Shown: positions 8,631-15,135 of the stretch, piece by piece
How the letters are laid out: the number at the start of each line of letters is the position of its first letter
Numbering within the stretch: position 1 is the first letter of the stretch
Origin: Thermodesulfovibrio sp.
Lineage (GTDB): Bacteria > Nitrospirota > Thermodesulfovibrionia > Thermodesulfovibrionales > JdFR-85
Direction: 5' to 3'
Assembly (NCBI GenBank): GCA_027016675.1
Contig: JALUSH010000051.1
Span: forward strand, 1 to 15,528
Length of the DNA stretch: 15,528 bases
The notes under the pieces: generated by a model
What the model was told of the DNA's origin: nothing
Seen by the model: the letters and a program-made list of their open reading frames with translations, nothing else
The model's database searches: none
Position numbers and translations under genes: made by a program

Positions 8631-9392
8631 ATGAATATTGAAACAGTCAAAAAAATTCTCCTTCTGTTGTTCATATCTATTGTAATTGTCTCCTGTTCTG
8701 GTAAAAAGGAGATTCAACATGATGTGTATGACCCGAAGGCATATCTTTTAAAGGCTGAACAACTCATAGAGGATGAGGAGTATGAAGAGGCAAGAAAGTT
8801 ACTACTTGAGGTCAAGAACCGTGATTACTCACAGAAATATGCTCCTATTGCACAGCTTAAGATAGCAGAATCACTTGCAAGAAACGATCAATTCGATGAG
8901 GCTATTGAAGAATACAGACGTTTTCTCAGGTTGTATCCTGACCATACACAGGCCCCATATGCACAGTATCAGATAGCGCTTATATACTACAAGCAGATTG
9001 AAGGTCCTGACAAGGGTGCAGGTGGAGCCAGGCGAGCCCTTAAGGAATTCCAGAAGCTTCTGAGAGATTATCCAAGAAACCCCTATAGAGAGGCAGCAGA
9101 ATTAAGAATAAAAAAATGCAAGAATCTTATCGCAGAATACGAACTTATGGTTGCAAAATACTATTATGACAAGGGCTCTTATTATGCAGCAATTGGTAGA
9201 TTGTCAGACCTTCTCAGAGAATTTCCTGATTATAAAAGGGCGCCTGAGGTTCTGTACATGACAGCCCTTGCTTATAAAAAGTTGAACAAGTCTGATGATG
9301 CTGAGAGGTATCTTCAGGATATAATATCAAGATACCCTGACAGTGAGTATTCAAAGAAAGCAAAAGAAACCCTTGCCTCTTTGAAAAAGTGA
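8631..9392 (+). CDS. bamD: BamD/YfiO-like outer membrane assembly lipoprotein
   Basis: This 253-residue protein begins with a lipoprotein signal: basic VKK, a hydrophobic run LLLLFISIVIV, and the lipobox ending IVS-C22. After cleavage C22 would be lipidated and the protein anchored in the outer membrane, facing the periplasm. The mature part is a series of TPR-like helical pairs (YEEARKLLLEV; FDEAIEEYRRFLRLYPDH; RRALKEFQKLLRDYPRN; YYAAIGRLSDLLREFPDY; DDAERYLQDIISRYPDS). RNPYREAAELRIKKCKNLIAEYELMVAKYYYDKGSY is typical of BamD, the essential partner of BamA in folding beta-barrel proteins; its conserved core is the AEYE-x3-AKYY type. No clear ribosome site precedes the ATG, which is 24 bp after rlmD. 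Another periplasmic TPR lipoprotein is possible but less likely. Confidence 0.86.
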   Translation: MNIETVKKILLLLFISIVIVSCSGKKEIQHDVYDPKAYLLKAEQLIEDEEYEEARKLLLEVKNRDYSQKYAPIAQLKIAESLARNDQFDEAIEEYRRFLRLYPDHTQAPYAQYQIALIYYKQIEGPDKGAGGARRALKEFQKLLRDYPRNPYREAAELRIKKCKNLIAEYELMVAKYYYDKGSYYAAIGRLSDLLREFPDYKRAPEVLYMTALAYKKLNKSDDAERYLQDIISRYPDSEYSKKAKETLASLKK

Positions 9393-10021
9393 ACTATTAT
9401 CCTGTTTTCCTAAATCTCAGGGGCAAAAGATGTGTTGTAATAGGTGGGGGGAGAGTTGCTGAAAGAAAGGTCAAAGGTCTCCTTGAAGCAAACGCATCTG
9501 TGACTGTAATAAGCCCTGAGCTTACCGAAGAACTCCAGAGGCTCAAGAATCTTAACTTATTTACCCATATAGATCGTCCATATCAGTCAGGTGATCTCGG
9601 AGATGCCTTTCTGGTCATAGCTGCTACTTCAGATATGGATGTTAACAGACAGATATTCAGGGAGGCTTCGGAAAAACCTCTTAATGTTGTGGATATTCCT
9701 GAATTATGTACCTTTATTGTGCCTTCTGTTGTTCGAAAGGGTCCTCTCGCTGTTGCCATTTCCACATCAGGTGTAAGTCCTTCCCTTTCAAGGTCTTTAA
9801 GATTGGAATTACAGGAGATCATACCTGATGAGATATCGGAATTTCTTGAGTATCTATATAATATAAGAAAAGAGATCAAAGGAAGAGAAGACAGTGGTGA
9901 TATCCTCAGAGAGATTGGAAGTCACAGAATACTCAAGGTGCTTATCAGAGCAGGGTTGGATGAAGCCAAAAAAGAGGTTAAAAACATTTTGAGGCAGAAA
10001 GGGCTGCCTCATCATACATAA
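9389..10021 (+). CDS. Precorrin-2 dehydrogenase / sirohydrochlorin ferrochelatase (siroheme synthase, CysG N-terminal type)
   Basis: The 210 residues match the NAD-dependent half of CysG (also Met8p/SirC). This enzyme oxidises precorrin-2 to sirohydrochlorin and in some members inserts iron to give siroheme for sulfite and nitrite reductases. The N-terminus YYPVFLNLRGKRCVVIGGG-x2-AERK contains the dinucleotide-binding G19-G20-G21-x2-A24. D102 in VVDIPEL corresponds to the catalytic Asp of CysG and Met8p. The STSG-x-SP motif at 125-131 corresponds to the serine-containing loop of CysG. The methyltransferase half (CobA/SUMT) is absent, so that step must be encoded elsewhere. The GTG at 9389 is preferred because it starts exactly at the conserved N-terminus and forms a GTGA overlap with the bamD stop. 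Its last base overlaps the next gene's ATG. Confidence 0.9.
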   Translation: MNYYPVFLNLRGKRCVVIGGGRVAERKVKGLLEANASVTVISPELTEELQRLKNLNLFTHIDRPYQSGDLGDAFLVIAATSDMDVNRQIFREASEKPLNVVDIPELCTFIVPSVVRKGPLAVAISTSGVSPSLSRSLRLELQEIIPDEISEFLEYLYNIRKEIKGREDSGDILREIGSHRILKVLIRAGLDEAKKEVKNILRQKGLPHHT

Positions 10022-11349
10022 TGGATATCTTCAAAAGAATTGACAGAGTGCTTATTCAGTACCTCTGGTTGGTTGACCTTAACAAAGTAGGAAGACTGAA
10101 ATTCTTATTCATAAAGATTTTTAGACTTTTCTATGTTGCAGTAAAGGAGTTCCTGGAGGGAGATCTCAACCTCAGAGCCATGGGACTTGTTTATACAACC
10201 ATTCTTGCCCTTGTACCACTACTGGCTGTCAGTTTTTCTGTACTTAAGGCATTTGGTGTTTACAGTCAATTAGAACCTATCCTGTTGAACTTTTTAGCAC
10301 CCCTTGGTGAAAAGGGATATGAACTAACCGATAAGATCATGAACTTCGTTGAGAATATCAAGGTAGGGGTGCTTGGTTCTGTGGGACTTGCCCTTTTAAT
10401 ATACACAGTAATCTCACTGATCAAGAAGATTGAAGATGCCTTTAACTTTATATGGCGCATAAAGAATCCCCGCAGTTTTGCACGCCGGTTCAGTGACTAT
10501 ATGAGTGTGCTGGTAATTGGCCCTGTCCTGATCTTCTCAGCCATGGGCCTGACAGCCTCTATTATGAGTACATCTCTGATGAAGAGCCTTGCTGAGATAG
10601 AACCCTTTGGAAGCCTGATCTTTTATGCAAGTAAGTTAATCCCTTATGTGCTGGTTTGTGCAGCTTTTACTTTTATTTATATCTTTATACCCAATACAAA
10701 GGTGAATTTTAGGTCAGCGCTTGTGGGAGGAATCTTTGGAGGAGTTTTGTGGGAGACCTCGGGATGGGCATTTGCATCATTTGTTGTGTCGTCAACAAAA
10801 TATACTGCGATATATTCAGGTTTTGCCATAATGATTTTATTTTTCATATGGTTATATATAAGCTGGCTGATACTTTTAATTGGAGCACAGATATCATTTT
10901 ATCATCAATATCCTCATCTGGTGATCATGAAATCAGATACCATAATGTTGAGCAATCGTTTAAAAGAGAAGCTTGCACTTATAATTATTTATCTTGTCTC
11001 ACTTCACCATTATGAAAACAAAAAGCCTTGGACATTGAATGGCCTTGTTGCTCATCTTGGTATTCCTGTGGAACTTGTGCAAAATGTTATTGAGATCCTG
11101 AAAAGACAGTCCTATATAGCAGAAACATCTGATGAGCCACCCGCCTACCTTCCACTGAAGGATATCAGTACAATAAAATTAAAAGATTTCTACAAGGCAA
11201 TAAGGAACCTTGACGAGATTGTTTCTCCGATAGAACAGCAGTTTCCATCTATTGAAGAGATTGATAGAGTCCTTTCAGAGATTGAGCATGCCATTGATAC
11301 TGCTCTTGGAGAAAAAACATTAAAAACCCTCCTGACAGACAAGGATTAA
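10021..11349 (+). CDS. YihY/BrkB-family membrane protein with C-terminal helical/winged-helix-like tail
   Basis: The 442-residue protein shows six hydrophobic segments (about 55-78, 115-135, 161-181, 205-224, 233-256 and 262-294), as expected for the YihY/virulence factor BrkB family of inner-membrane proteins. Family signatures include LRAMGLVYTTILALVPLLA, SLIKKIEDAFNFIW-x-I and FRSALVGGIFGGVLWE. Members were once called ribonuclease BN, but that activity belongs to a different protein, and the molecular role of the family is unsettled. Residues about 312-442 are soluble and resemble a winged-helix domain (LVAHLGIPVELVQNVIEILKR). They are followed by an acidic helical stretch, so the C-terminal part probably faces the cytoplasm. 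The ATG overlaps the previous stop by 1 bp and has no good ribosome site, implying coupling. Confidence 0.88.
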   Translation: MDIFKRIDRVLIQYLWLVDLNKVGRLKFLFIKIFRLFYVAVKEFLEGDLNLRAMGLVYTTILALVPLLAVSFSVLKAFGVYSQLEPILLNFLAPLGEKGYELTDKIMNFVENIKVGVLGSVGLALLIYTVISLIKKIEDAFNFIWRIKNPRSFARRFSDYMSVLVIGPVLIFSAMGLTASIMSTSLMKSLAEIEPFGSLIFYASKLIPYVLVCAAFTFIYIFIPNTKVNFRSALVGGIFGGVLWETSGWAFASFVVSSTKYTAIYSGFAIMILFFIWLYISWLILLIGAQISFYHQYPHLVIMKSDTIMLSNRLKEKLALIIIYLVSLHHYENKKPWTLNGLVAHLGIPVELVQNVIEILKRQSYIAETSDEPPAYLPLKDISTIKLKDFYKAIRNLDEIVSPIEQQFPSIEEIDRVLSEIEHAIDTALGEKTLKTLLTDKD

Positions 11350-11431
11350 GGCATGGATGTTATACCAATTTACCGATGACTTCTCACTCAGTTTTGGGGA
11401 TAGGTGTGTATTGGCTTTACCGCTCATTCTC

Positions 11432-11460
11432 GGCAGGCTGCCTGCCTCTTTTGACTTTTT
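11432..11460 (+). terminator. Probable Rho-independent terminator after the rlmD-yihY unit
   Basis: A perfect 6-bp GC stem GGCAGG (11432-11437) / CCTGCC (11441-11446) has a 3-nt CTG loop. It is followed by TCTTTTGACTTTTT, a T-rich tail with one break. It lies 83 bp after the membrane protein stop and before lysA, which fits the end of one transcript and the start of another. Confidence 0.6.
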
Positions 11461-11480
11461 ATTTTATACTATGTTAAAAA
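11451..11480 (+). promoter_or_regulatory. Candidate lysA-dapF-dapA promoter
   Basis: TTGACT (11451-11456) matches five of six -35 bases. At 18 bp it is followed by TAAAAA (11475-11480); at 17 bp TTAAAA also fits weakly. The -35 box overlaps the T-tract of the preceding terminator. There is no Shine-Dalgarno-like sequence between here and the lysA ATG at 11497, so the lysA leader would be short or absent. The assignment is by eye. Confidence 0.35.
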
Positions 11481-11496
11481 TATAGAATTTTAAAAC

Positions 11497-12756
11497 ATGC
11501 ATTATTTTAAATACATAGATGGCGAACTTTATGCAGAAGGTGTCCCTGTAAAGAGGCTTATTGAAGCCTACGGCACCCCCCTGTTTGTTTACAGTTACAA
11601 GACCCTCACGAGGCATTTTAATGCCTACCATGAGGCCTTCAGGAGGTTTCCCCATATTATCTGTTATGCAGTAAAGGCAAATGCCAACGGAGCAATTCTG
11701 AGGAGTCTTGCTGCTCTTGGCTCTGGTGCTGATGTTGTTTCAGGTGGAGAACTTTACAGGGCCTTGAAGGCAGGTATTTCTGCAAGGAAAATTGTTTATG
11801 CTGGGGTGGGTAAGACAGATGAAGAGATCGCCCTTGCCATTAAGAAGGGCATATTAATGTTTAATGTTGAATCCGAACAGGAGCTTGTAAGAATCAATGA
11901 AGTGGCTGAAAGCATCTCGAAAAGGGCACCCATAGCCCTCAGGGTTAATCCTGATATAGACCCTGAAACACATCCGTATATATCAACTGGGCTAAAGAAA
12001 AACAAGTTCGGTATCCCCATTGAAGATGCACTCCAGTATTACAGGCTTGCAAGGCAGTTGAAGAATGTTCAGATACTGGGTATACACAAGCATATTGGTT
12101 CTCAGATTACCCAGATAAAGCCCTTCGTGGATGCCCTTGAGCGGGTATTGCTACTTGCTGATTCCCTTAAAAGAGATGGAATAGATATCAGATATCTTGA
12201 TATAGGAGGTGGGCTGGGTATCAGATACAATGACGAAACACCACCCCATCCGAAGGAGCTTGCAAAGGCCTTGTTCCCATTGCTTTCAAATAGAGACTTC
12301 ACGATAATACTGGAGCCTGGCAGATCCATTGTAGGCAATGCAGGGGTGCTGCTTACAAAGGTGCTGTATACAAAAAAGGGAGCTGACCGTGAGTTTATCA
12401 TTGTTGATGCAGGAATGAACGATCTCATGAGACCAACCCTTTATGGAGCATATCATCACATAATACCTGTTAAAAAAAGGAAAAGAAAGAAGATCGTTGC
12501 TGATATTGTGGGTCCCATATGCGAATCTGGTGATTTCCTTGCAAAGGAAAGACAGCTCCCTGCTCCGAGACAGCATGAGTATCTTGCAGTTATGAGTGCA
12601 GGGGCATATGGTTTTTCCATGAGTTCCAATTATAACAGCAGACCCCGTCCGGCAGAGGTGATGGTAAGGAATGACAAGTATTACTTGATAAGAAGGAGAG
12701 AAACCCTGCAGGATCTCATACGTGGAGAGGTTATTCCGGAGTTTTTAAGAAAATGA
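11497..12756 (+). CDS. lysA: Diaminopimelate decarboxylase
   Basis: This 419-residue PLP enzyme of the fold III (alanine racemase-like) family converts meso-diaminopimelate to lysine in the cytoplasm. The PLP lysine is K60 in CYAVKANAN. H199 lies in HKHIGSQ, the phosphate loop is GGGLG (237-241), and EPGRSIVG (273-280) and C342-ESGDFLA contribute the active site across the dimer. SAGAYGFSMSSNYNSRPRP near the C-terminus is diagnostic. The N-terminus MHYFKYIDGELYAEGVPV matches the family start, so the ATG at 11497 is chosen although no clear ribosome site precedes it. The stop overlaps dapF by 4 bp (ATGA). It lies first of three dap-pathway genes. Confidence 0.97.
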   Translation: MHYFKYIDGELYAEGVPVKRLIEAYGTPLFVYSYKTLTRHFNAYHEAFRRFPHIICYAVKANANGAILRSLAALGSGADVVSGGELYRALKAGISARKIVYAGVGKTDEEIALAIKKGILMFNVESEQELVRINEVAESISKRAPIALRVNPDIDPETHPYISTGLKKNKFGIPIEDALQYYRLARQLKNVQILGIHKHIGSQITQIKPFVDALERVLLLADSLKRDGIDIRYLDIGGGLGIRYNDETPPHPKELAKALFPLLSNRDFTIILEPGRSIVGNAGVLLTKVLYTKKGADREFIIVDAGMNDLMRPTLYGAYHHIIPVKKRKRKKIVADIVGPICESGDFLAKERQLPAPRQHEYLAVMSAGAYGFSMSSNYNSRPRPAEVMVRNDKYYLIRRRETLQDLIRGEVIPEFLRK

Positions 12757-13586
12757 GACTGGGTTTCACAAAGATGCATGGGCTTGGTAACGATTTTATC
12801 CTCATTGACACACTCAAACATCCCTTTGTTAATGAGTTGTCATACAAAGAACTCTCGGAGCTTTCATACCGTCTCTGCAGACGACGGTTTGGCATTGGTG
12901 CTGATCAGCTACTGCTTCTATGTCCGTCAGAGAGGGCATCCTTCAGGATGAGGATATTCAACGCTGATGGCTCTGAGGTTCAGATGTGTGGAAATGGTAT
13001 CCGCTGTCTTGCTAGATACATCTGGGATAAAGGATTAAGTGATAGCAGTCCCCTTGATATTGATACCCTTGCAGGTATAATAAGGCCTGAGAGAAAAGGT
13101 GACCTTGTGAGGGTGAATATGGGAGAACCTGTATTCAGGCCGGAGGAGATTCCGGTCAAATCAGATAAAGTGGAGGATCTTGAACTGAGTACATCGGAAG
13201 GAGTGTTCAAGATAAACTGTCTATCCATGGGTAATCCCCATGCAGTGATACTCGTGGATGATGTGGATAAGATAGCGGTTTCTGCCATAGGGCCTGTAAT
13301 TGAGAATCATCCCCTTTTTCCTGAAAGAACAAATGTGGAGTTTGTCCAGGTTATGAACCGTAGGGAGATCAGGATGCGAGTATGGGAGCGGGGTGCTGGT
13401 GAAACTCTATCCTGTGGAACAGGTGCCTCTGCCTCAGCGGTTATAACAATAAAAAAAGGCTTAACTGATAATATGGTCAACGTACACCTTTTAGGTGGCG
13501 ATCTTATTATTGAATGGGAAAGCACCAGGTCTGTTTTCATGACAGGTCCTGCGGAGACTGTTTTTGAGGGGACAATAGATTTATAG
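12753..13586 (+). CDS. dapF: Diaminopimelate epimerase
   Basis: The 277-residue PLP-independent epimerase converts LL- to meso-diaminopimelate, giving the substrate of LysA and a peptidoglycan building block. The two catalytic cysteines are visible: C79 in QMCGNGIRC and C221 in ETLSCGTGA. The start MRLGFTKMHGLGNDF and the NPHAV motif (161-165) are typical, and the length is normal. The ATG at 12753 overlaps the lysA stop by 4 bp, with a GGAG about 11 bp upstream. Confidence 0.97.
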   Translation: MRLGFTKMHGLGNDFILIDTLKHPFVNELSYKELSELSYRLCRRRFGIGADQLLLLCPSERASFRMRIFNADGSEVQMCGNGIRCLARYIWDKGLSDSSPLDIDTLAGIIRPERKGDLVRVNMGEPVFRPEEIPVKSDKVEDLELSTSEGVFKINCLSMGNPHAVILVDDVDKIAVSAIGPVIENHPLFPERTNVEFVQVMNRREIRMRVWERGAGETLSCGTGASASAVITIKKGLTDNMVNVHLLGGDLIIEWESTRSVFMTGPAETVFEGTIDL

Positions 13587-13705
13587 TAACAGGTATATGA
13601 TATACTGATACATTAAGAAGCTACGTAATCTTTTTGCAGGTAGCATAACAGTGAAAGCTATCAATAGTCAAAGGGTGGAATATATAAAATAAAGAGGAGG
13701 TTAGT
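13587..13705. other. dapF-dapA spacer with strong ribosome site
   Basis: The 119-bp spacer ends with AGAGGAGG (13693-13700), a near-consensus ribosome binding site 5 bp before the dapA ATG. TATATAAAAT lies just upstream (13681-13690), but no -35 partner is obvious. A 13-nt palindrome GTATAT-G-ATATAC is at 13593-13605. A GCTAC/GTAGC stem (13620-13644) has a 15-nt loop. dapA may have its own promoter here, but the sequence does not prove it. Confidence 0.4.
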
Positions 13706-14584
13706 ATGTTTAAAGGTTCAATAGTAGCAATAGTAACACCCTTTAAGGATGGAAAGGTGGATGAAAAGGCGTTATCAGAACTGATAGAGTGGCACATTGC
13801 TGAAGGTACCAATGCTATTGTACCCTGTGGAACCACTGGTGAGTCTGCCACACTGGAGTATGAAGAACATTACAGGGTAATAGAGATAACAATTAATGTT
13901 GTAAACAAAAGAGTTCCTGTGATAGCAGGCACTGGTGCCAATTCCACTGATGAAACCATTATGATGACAAAGAAGGCAAAGGAACTGGGTGCTGATGGTG
14001 CCCTGCTTGTTGCTCCTTACTATAACAAACCCACGCAGGAAGGACTTTACAGACATTACAGGGCTGTAGCAGAGGCAGTTGACCTTCCCCTTGTTTTATA
14101 CAATGTGCCTGGCAGGACTGCTGTAAATATATCGCCCCAGACTGTGGCACGGCTTGCCGAGATCGACAACATAGTGGCAATAAAAGAGGCTTCAGCGAAC
14201 ATGCGGCAGATAAGTGATATCATAAGATTATGTGGTGACAGCATAACTGTTCTTTCTGGAGATGATTTTACCACAATGCCTCTGATGATGCTTGGTGGCA
14301 AGGGTGTTATTTCGGTTGTGGCAAACATAGTGCCTTCAAAGGTTGCCCAGCTCTGCAAAGCCTGTGAAGAGGGTAGACTGGAAGAGGCAAGGAGACTCCA
14401 TTACTACCTGGAGCCATTAAATGCTGCCATGTTCCTGGAGACCAATCCCATTCCTGTAAAGACAGCCCTGTCCATGATGGGTAAGATTCAGGAGGAGTTC
14501 AGATTGCCTCTTTGTGAAATGGCGGAATCAAATAAAGCAAAGCTTCAAAAAATCCTTCAGGATTATGGGCTTGTAAGGGGTTAA
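13706..14584 (+). CDS. dapA: 4-hydroxy-tetrahydrodipicolinate synthase
   Basis: This 292-residue class I aldolase condenses pyruvate with aspartate semialdehyde, the first committed step of lysine synthesis. The Schiff-base lysine is K160 (NIVAIKEAS). The catalytic residues include T43/T44 in CGTTGES, Y106 in PYYNKPTQEG and Y132 with the R137 motif YNVPGRT. GTGANST (75-81) also fits. The length equals the usual 290-295. It is preceded by a strong ribosome site, and the gene after it is not dapB, the next enzyme of the pathway, as might be expected in a compact dap cluster. Confidence 0.97.
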   Translation: MFKGSIVAIVTPFKDGKVDEKALSELIEWHIAEGTNAIVPCGTTGESATLEYEEHYRVIEITINVVNKRVPVIAGTGANSTDETIMMTKKAKELGADGALLVAPYYNKPTQEGLYRHYRAVAEAVDLPLVLYNVPGRTAVNISPQTVARLAEIDNIVAIKEASANMRQISDIIRLCGDSITVLSGDDFTTMPLMMLGGKGVISVVANIVPSKVAQLCKACEEGRLEEARRLHYYLEPLNAAMFLETNPIPVKTALSMMGKIQEEFRLPLCEMAESNKAKLQKILQDYGLVRG

Positions 14585-14634
14585 ATCAAAAACTTTTTGA
14601 ACCTCTGTTGTAGAGATAGATAGTTGTGGGACAG

Positions 14635-14662
14635 CTGCTACTCCTGCTGAACTTTGTAGCAG
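14635..14662 (+). repeat. 7-bp stem-loop after dapA
   Basis: CTGCTAC (14635-14641) and GTAGCAG (14656-14662) can pair around a 14-nt loop. The right arm overlaps the 11-bp direct repeat. No T-run follows, so it is not a standard terminator. Confidence 0.4.
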
Positions 14663-14665
14663 AAT
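14655..14665 (+). repeat. 11-bp direct repeat, left copy (TGTAGCAGAAT)
   Basis: The sequence TGTAGCAGAAT occurs here and again at 15121-15131. The two copies bracket the palindrome, the tandem repeat and the two shared-pattern fragments, so they are candidates for a target-site duplication. The match may also be chance. Confidence 0.45.
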
Positions 14666-14700
14666 CATTGGTGTACAAAATAAATTGATAAGACTTGGAC

Positions 14701-14737
14701 AAGGTGTGGTGCCAAAGAAAAATAATGCCCACACCTT
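14701..14737 (+). repeat. 9-bp stem-loop
   Basis: AAGGTGTGG (14701-14709) and CCACACCTT (14729-14737) form a perfect 9-bp stem around a 19-nt A-rich loop. There is no T-tract on either side. It overlaps the shared-pattern fragment on the plus strand. Confidence 0.5.
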
Positions 14738-14760
14738 ATTCACAGTAAGCAGCGAGCAGT

Positions 14761-14800
14761 TGATGAGTGGATGGGTAGATGAGTAAATGGGTTGATGGGT
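14761..14800 (+). repeat. Five imperfect 8-bp tandem repeats (NGATGRGT type)
   Basis: The units are TGATGAGT, GGATGGGT, AGATGAGT, AAATGGGT and TGATGGGT, back to back at a strict 8-bp period. It is a short minisatellite; the unit is not a multiple of three, so it is not a peptide repeat. There are no spacers, so it is not a CRISPR. Confidence 0.85.
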
Positions 14801-14817
14801 TAGTAGTGAGGAAGGCT

Positions 14818-14844
14818 CCATGAAAAATCGCAGATTTTTCATGG
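14818..14844. repeat. Perfect 12-bp inverted repeat with 3-nt loop
   Basis: CCATGAAAAATC (14818-14829), loop GCA and GATTTTTCATGG (14833-14844) form a strong 12-bp hairpin in either strand. Lack of a downstream T-run argues against an intrinsic terminator. It has the form of a REP/BIME-type or small-element palindrome. Confidence 0.85.
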
Positions 14845-15120
14845 CATAGAGGTGGTTCATCATCCCATTAATGCAATAGGATTTTAAATTATAAAAAACA
14901 GGAGTCTTTTCAACCTTCTGCTGATACACAAGGTTGCTGGTGAATGTCACTGTCGGTATTGCTACATGGGGCTTCTTCACCACCTCTTCACCTCTGCAAA
15001 GGAGCATCTTTGCCTGACCCTGCCCTGCCATTGAATACAGGTTGGTACAGAGTGTAATCCTGTGGATTGCATTATTTTTATGAGGTGTCCTGCCTTGTTC
15101 ATACTGATTTTGGACAGATA

Positions 15121-15131
15121 TGTAGCAGAAT
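15121..15131 (+). repeat. 11-bp direct repeat, right copy (TGTAGCAGAAT)
   Basis: This is the exact second copy of the motif at 14655-14665. It lies 5 bp before the mqnC stop on the plus-strand map. Confidence 0.45.
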
Positions 15132-15135
15132 AGAT

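Larger units (their letters stand above)
14601..14786 (+). pseudogene. Possible protein-coding remnant, plus strand (arm A)
   Basis: The frame is open for 61 codons without an ATG start or ribosome site, ending at TAA 14784-14786. Residues 25-43 read VQN...QG..P.KNNA, the pattern also found on the minus strand at about 15069-15114. No family is recognised. It is listed as a fragment because the shared pattern shows synonymous third-base differences, which points to former coding sequence. The ending TAA lies inside the tandem repeat. Confidence 0.3.
14585..15135. other. 551-bp structured non-coding region between dapA and mqnC
   Basis: The space between the convergent genes holds no ORF with a recognisable product or a convincing ribosome site. 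It is not random: it contains hairpins at 14635-14662 and 14701-14737, a tandem repeat at 14761-14800 and a perfect inverted repeat at 14818-14844. An 11-bp direct repeat occurs at 14655-14665 and 15121-15131. Two inverted fragments share a peptide pattern. A minus-strand frame stays open across the whole region. No U-tract terminator is evident for the dap genes. A degraded small mobile element is the leading reading. Confidence 0.6.

Noticed and set aside
11350..11496. Lysine riboswitch or T-box before lysA
   Set aside because: The spacer has only a terminator-type hairpin and a promoter-like sequence; it is too short and lacks the multi-helix layout of those elements.
13587..13705. Riboswitch before dapA
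   Set aside because: Only a weak 5-bp stem with a 15-nt loop and an AT palindrome are present; 119 bp is too short for a lysine riboswitch.
14056..14358. Minus-strand ORFs opposite dapA
   Set aside because: They lie fully inside the strongly conserved dapA frame and have no recognisable sequence.
14586..14600. TCAAAAA-C-TTTTTGA palindrome as dapA terminator
   Set aside because: The arms leave a one-base loop and the stem is almost all A-T, so a stable hairpin is unlikely; the T-run is inside the stem, not after it.
14761..14800. CRISPR-like array
   Set aside because: Units are 8 bp, contiguous and imperfect with no spacers, and no cas gene is present.
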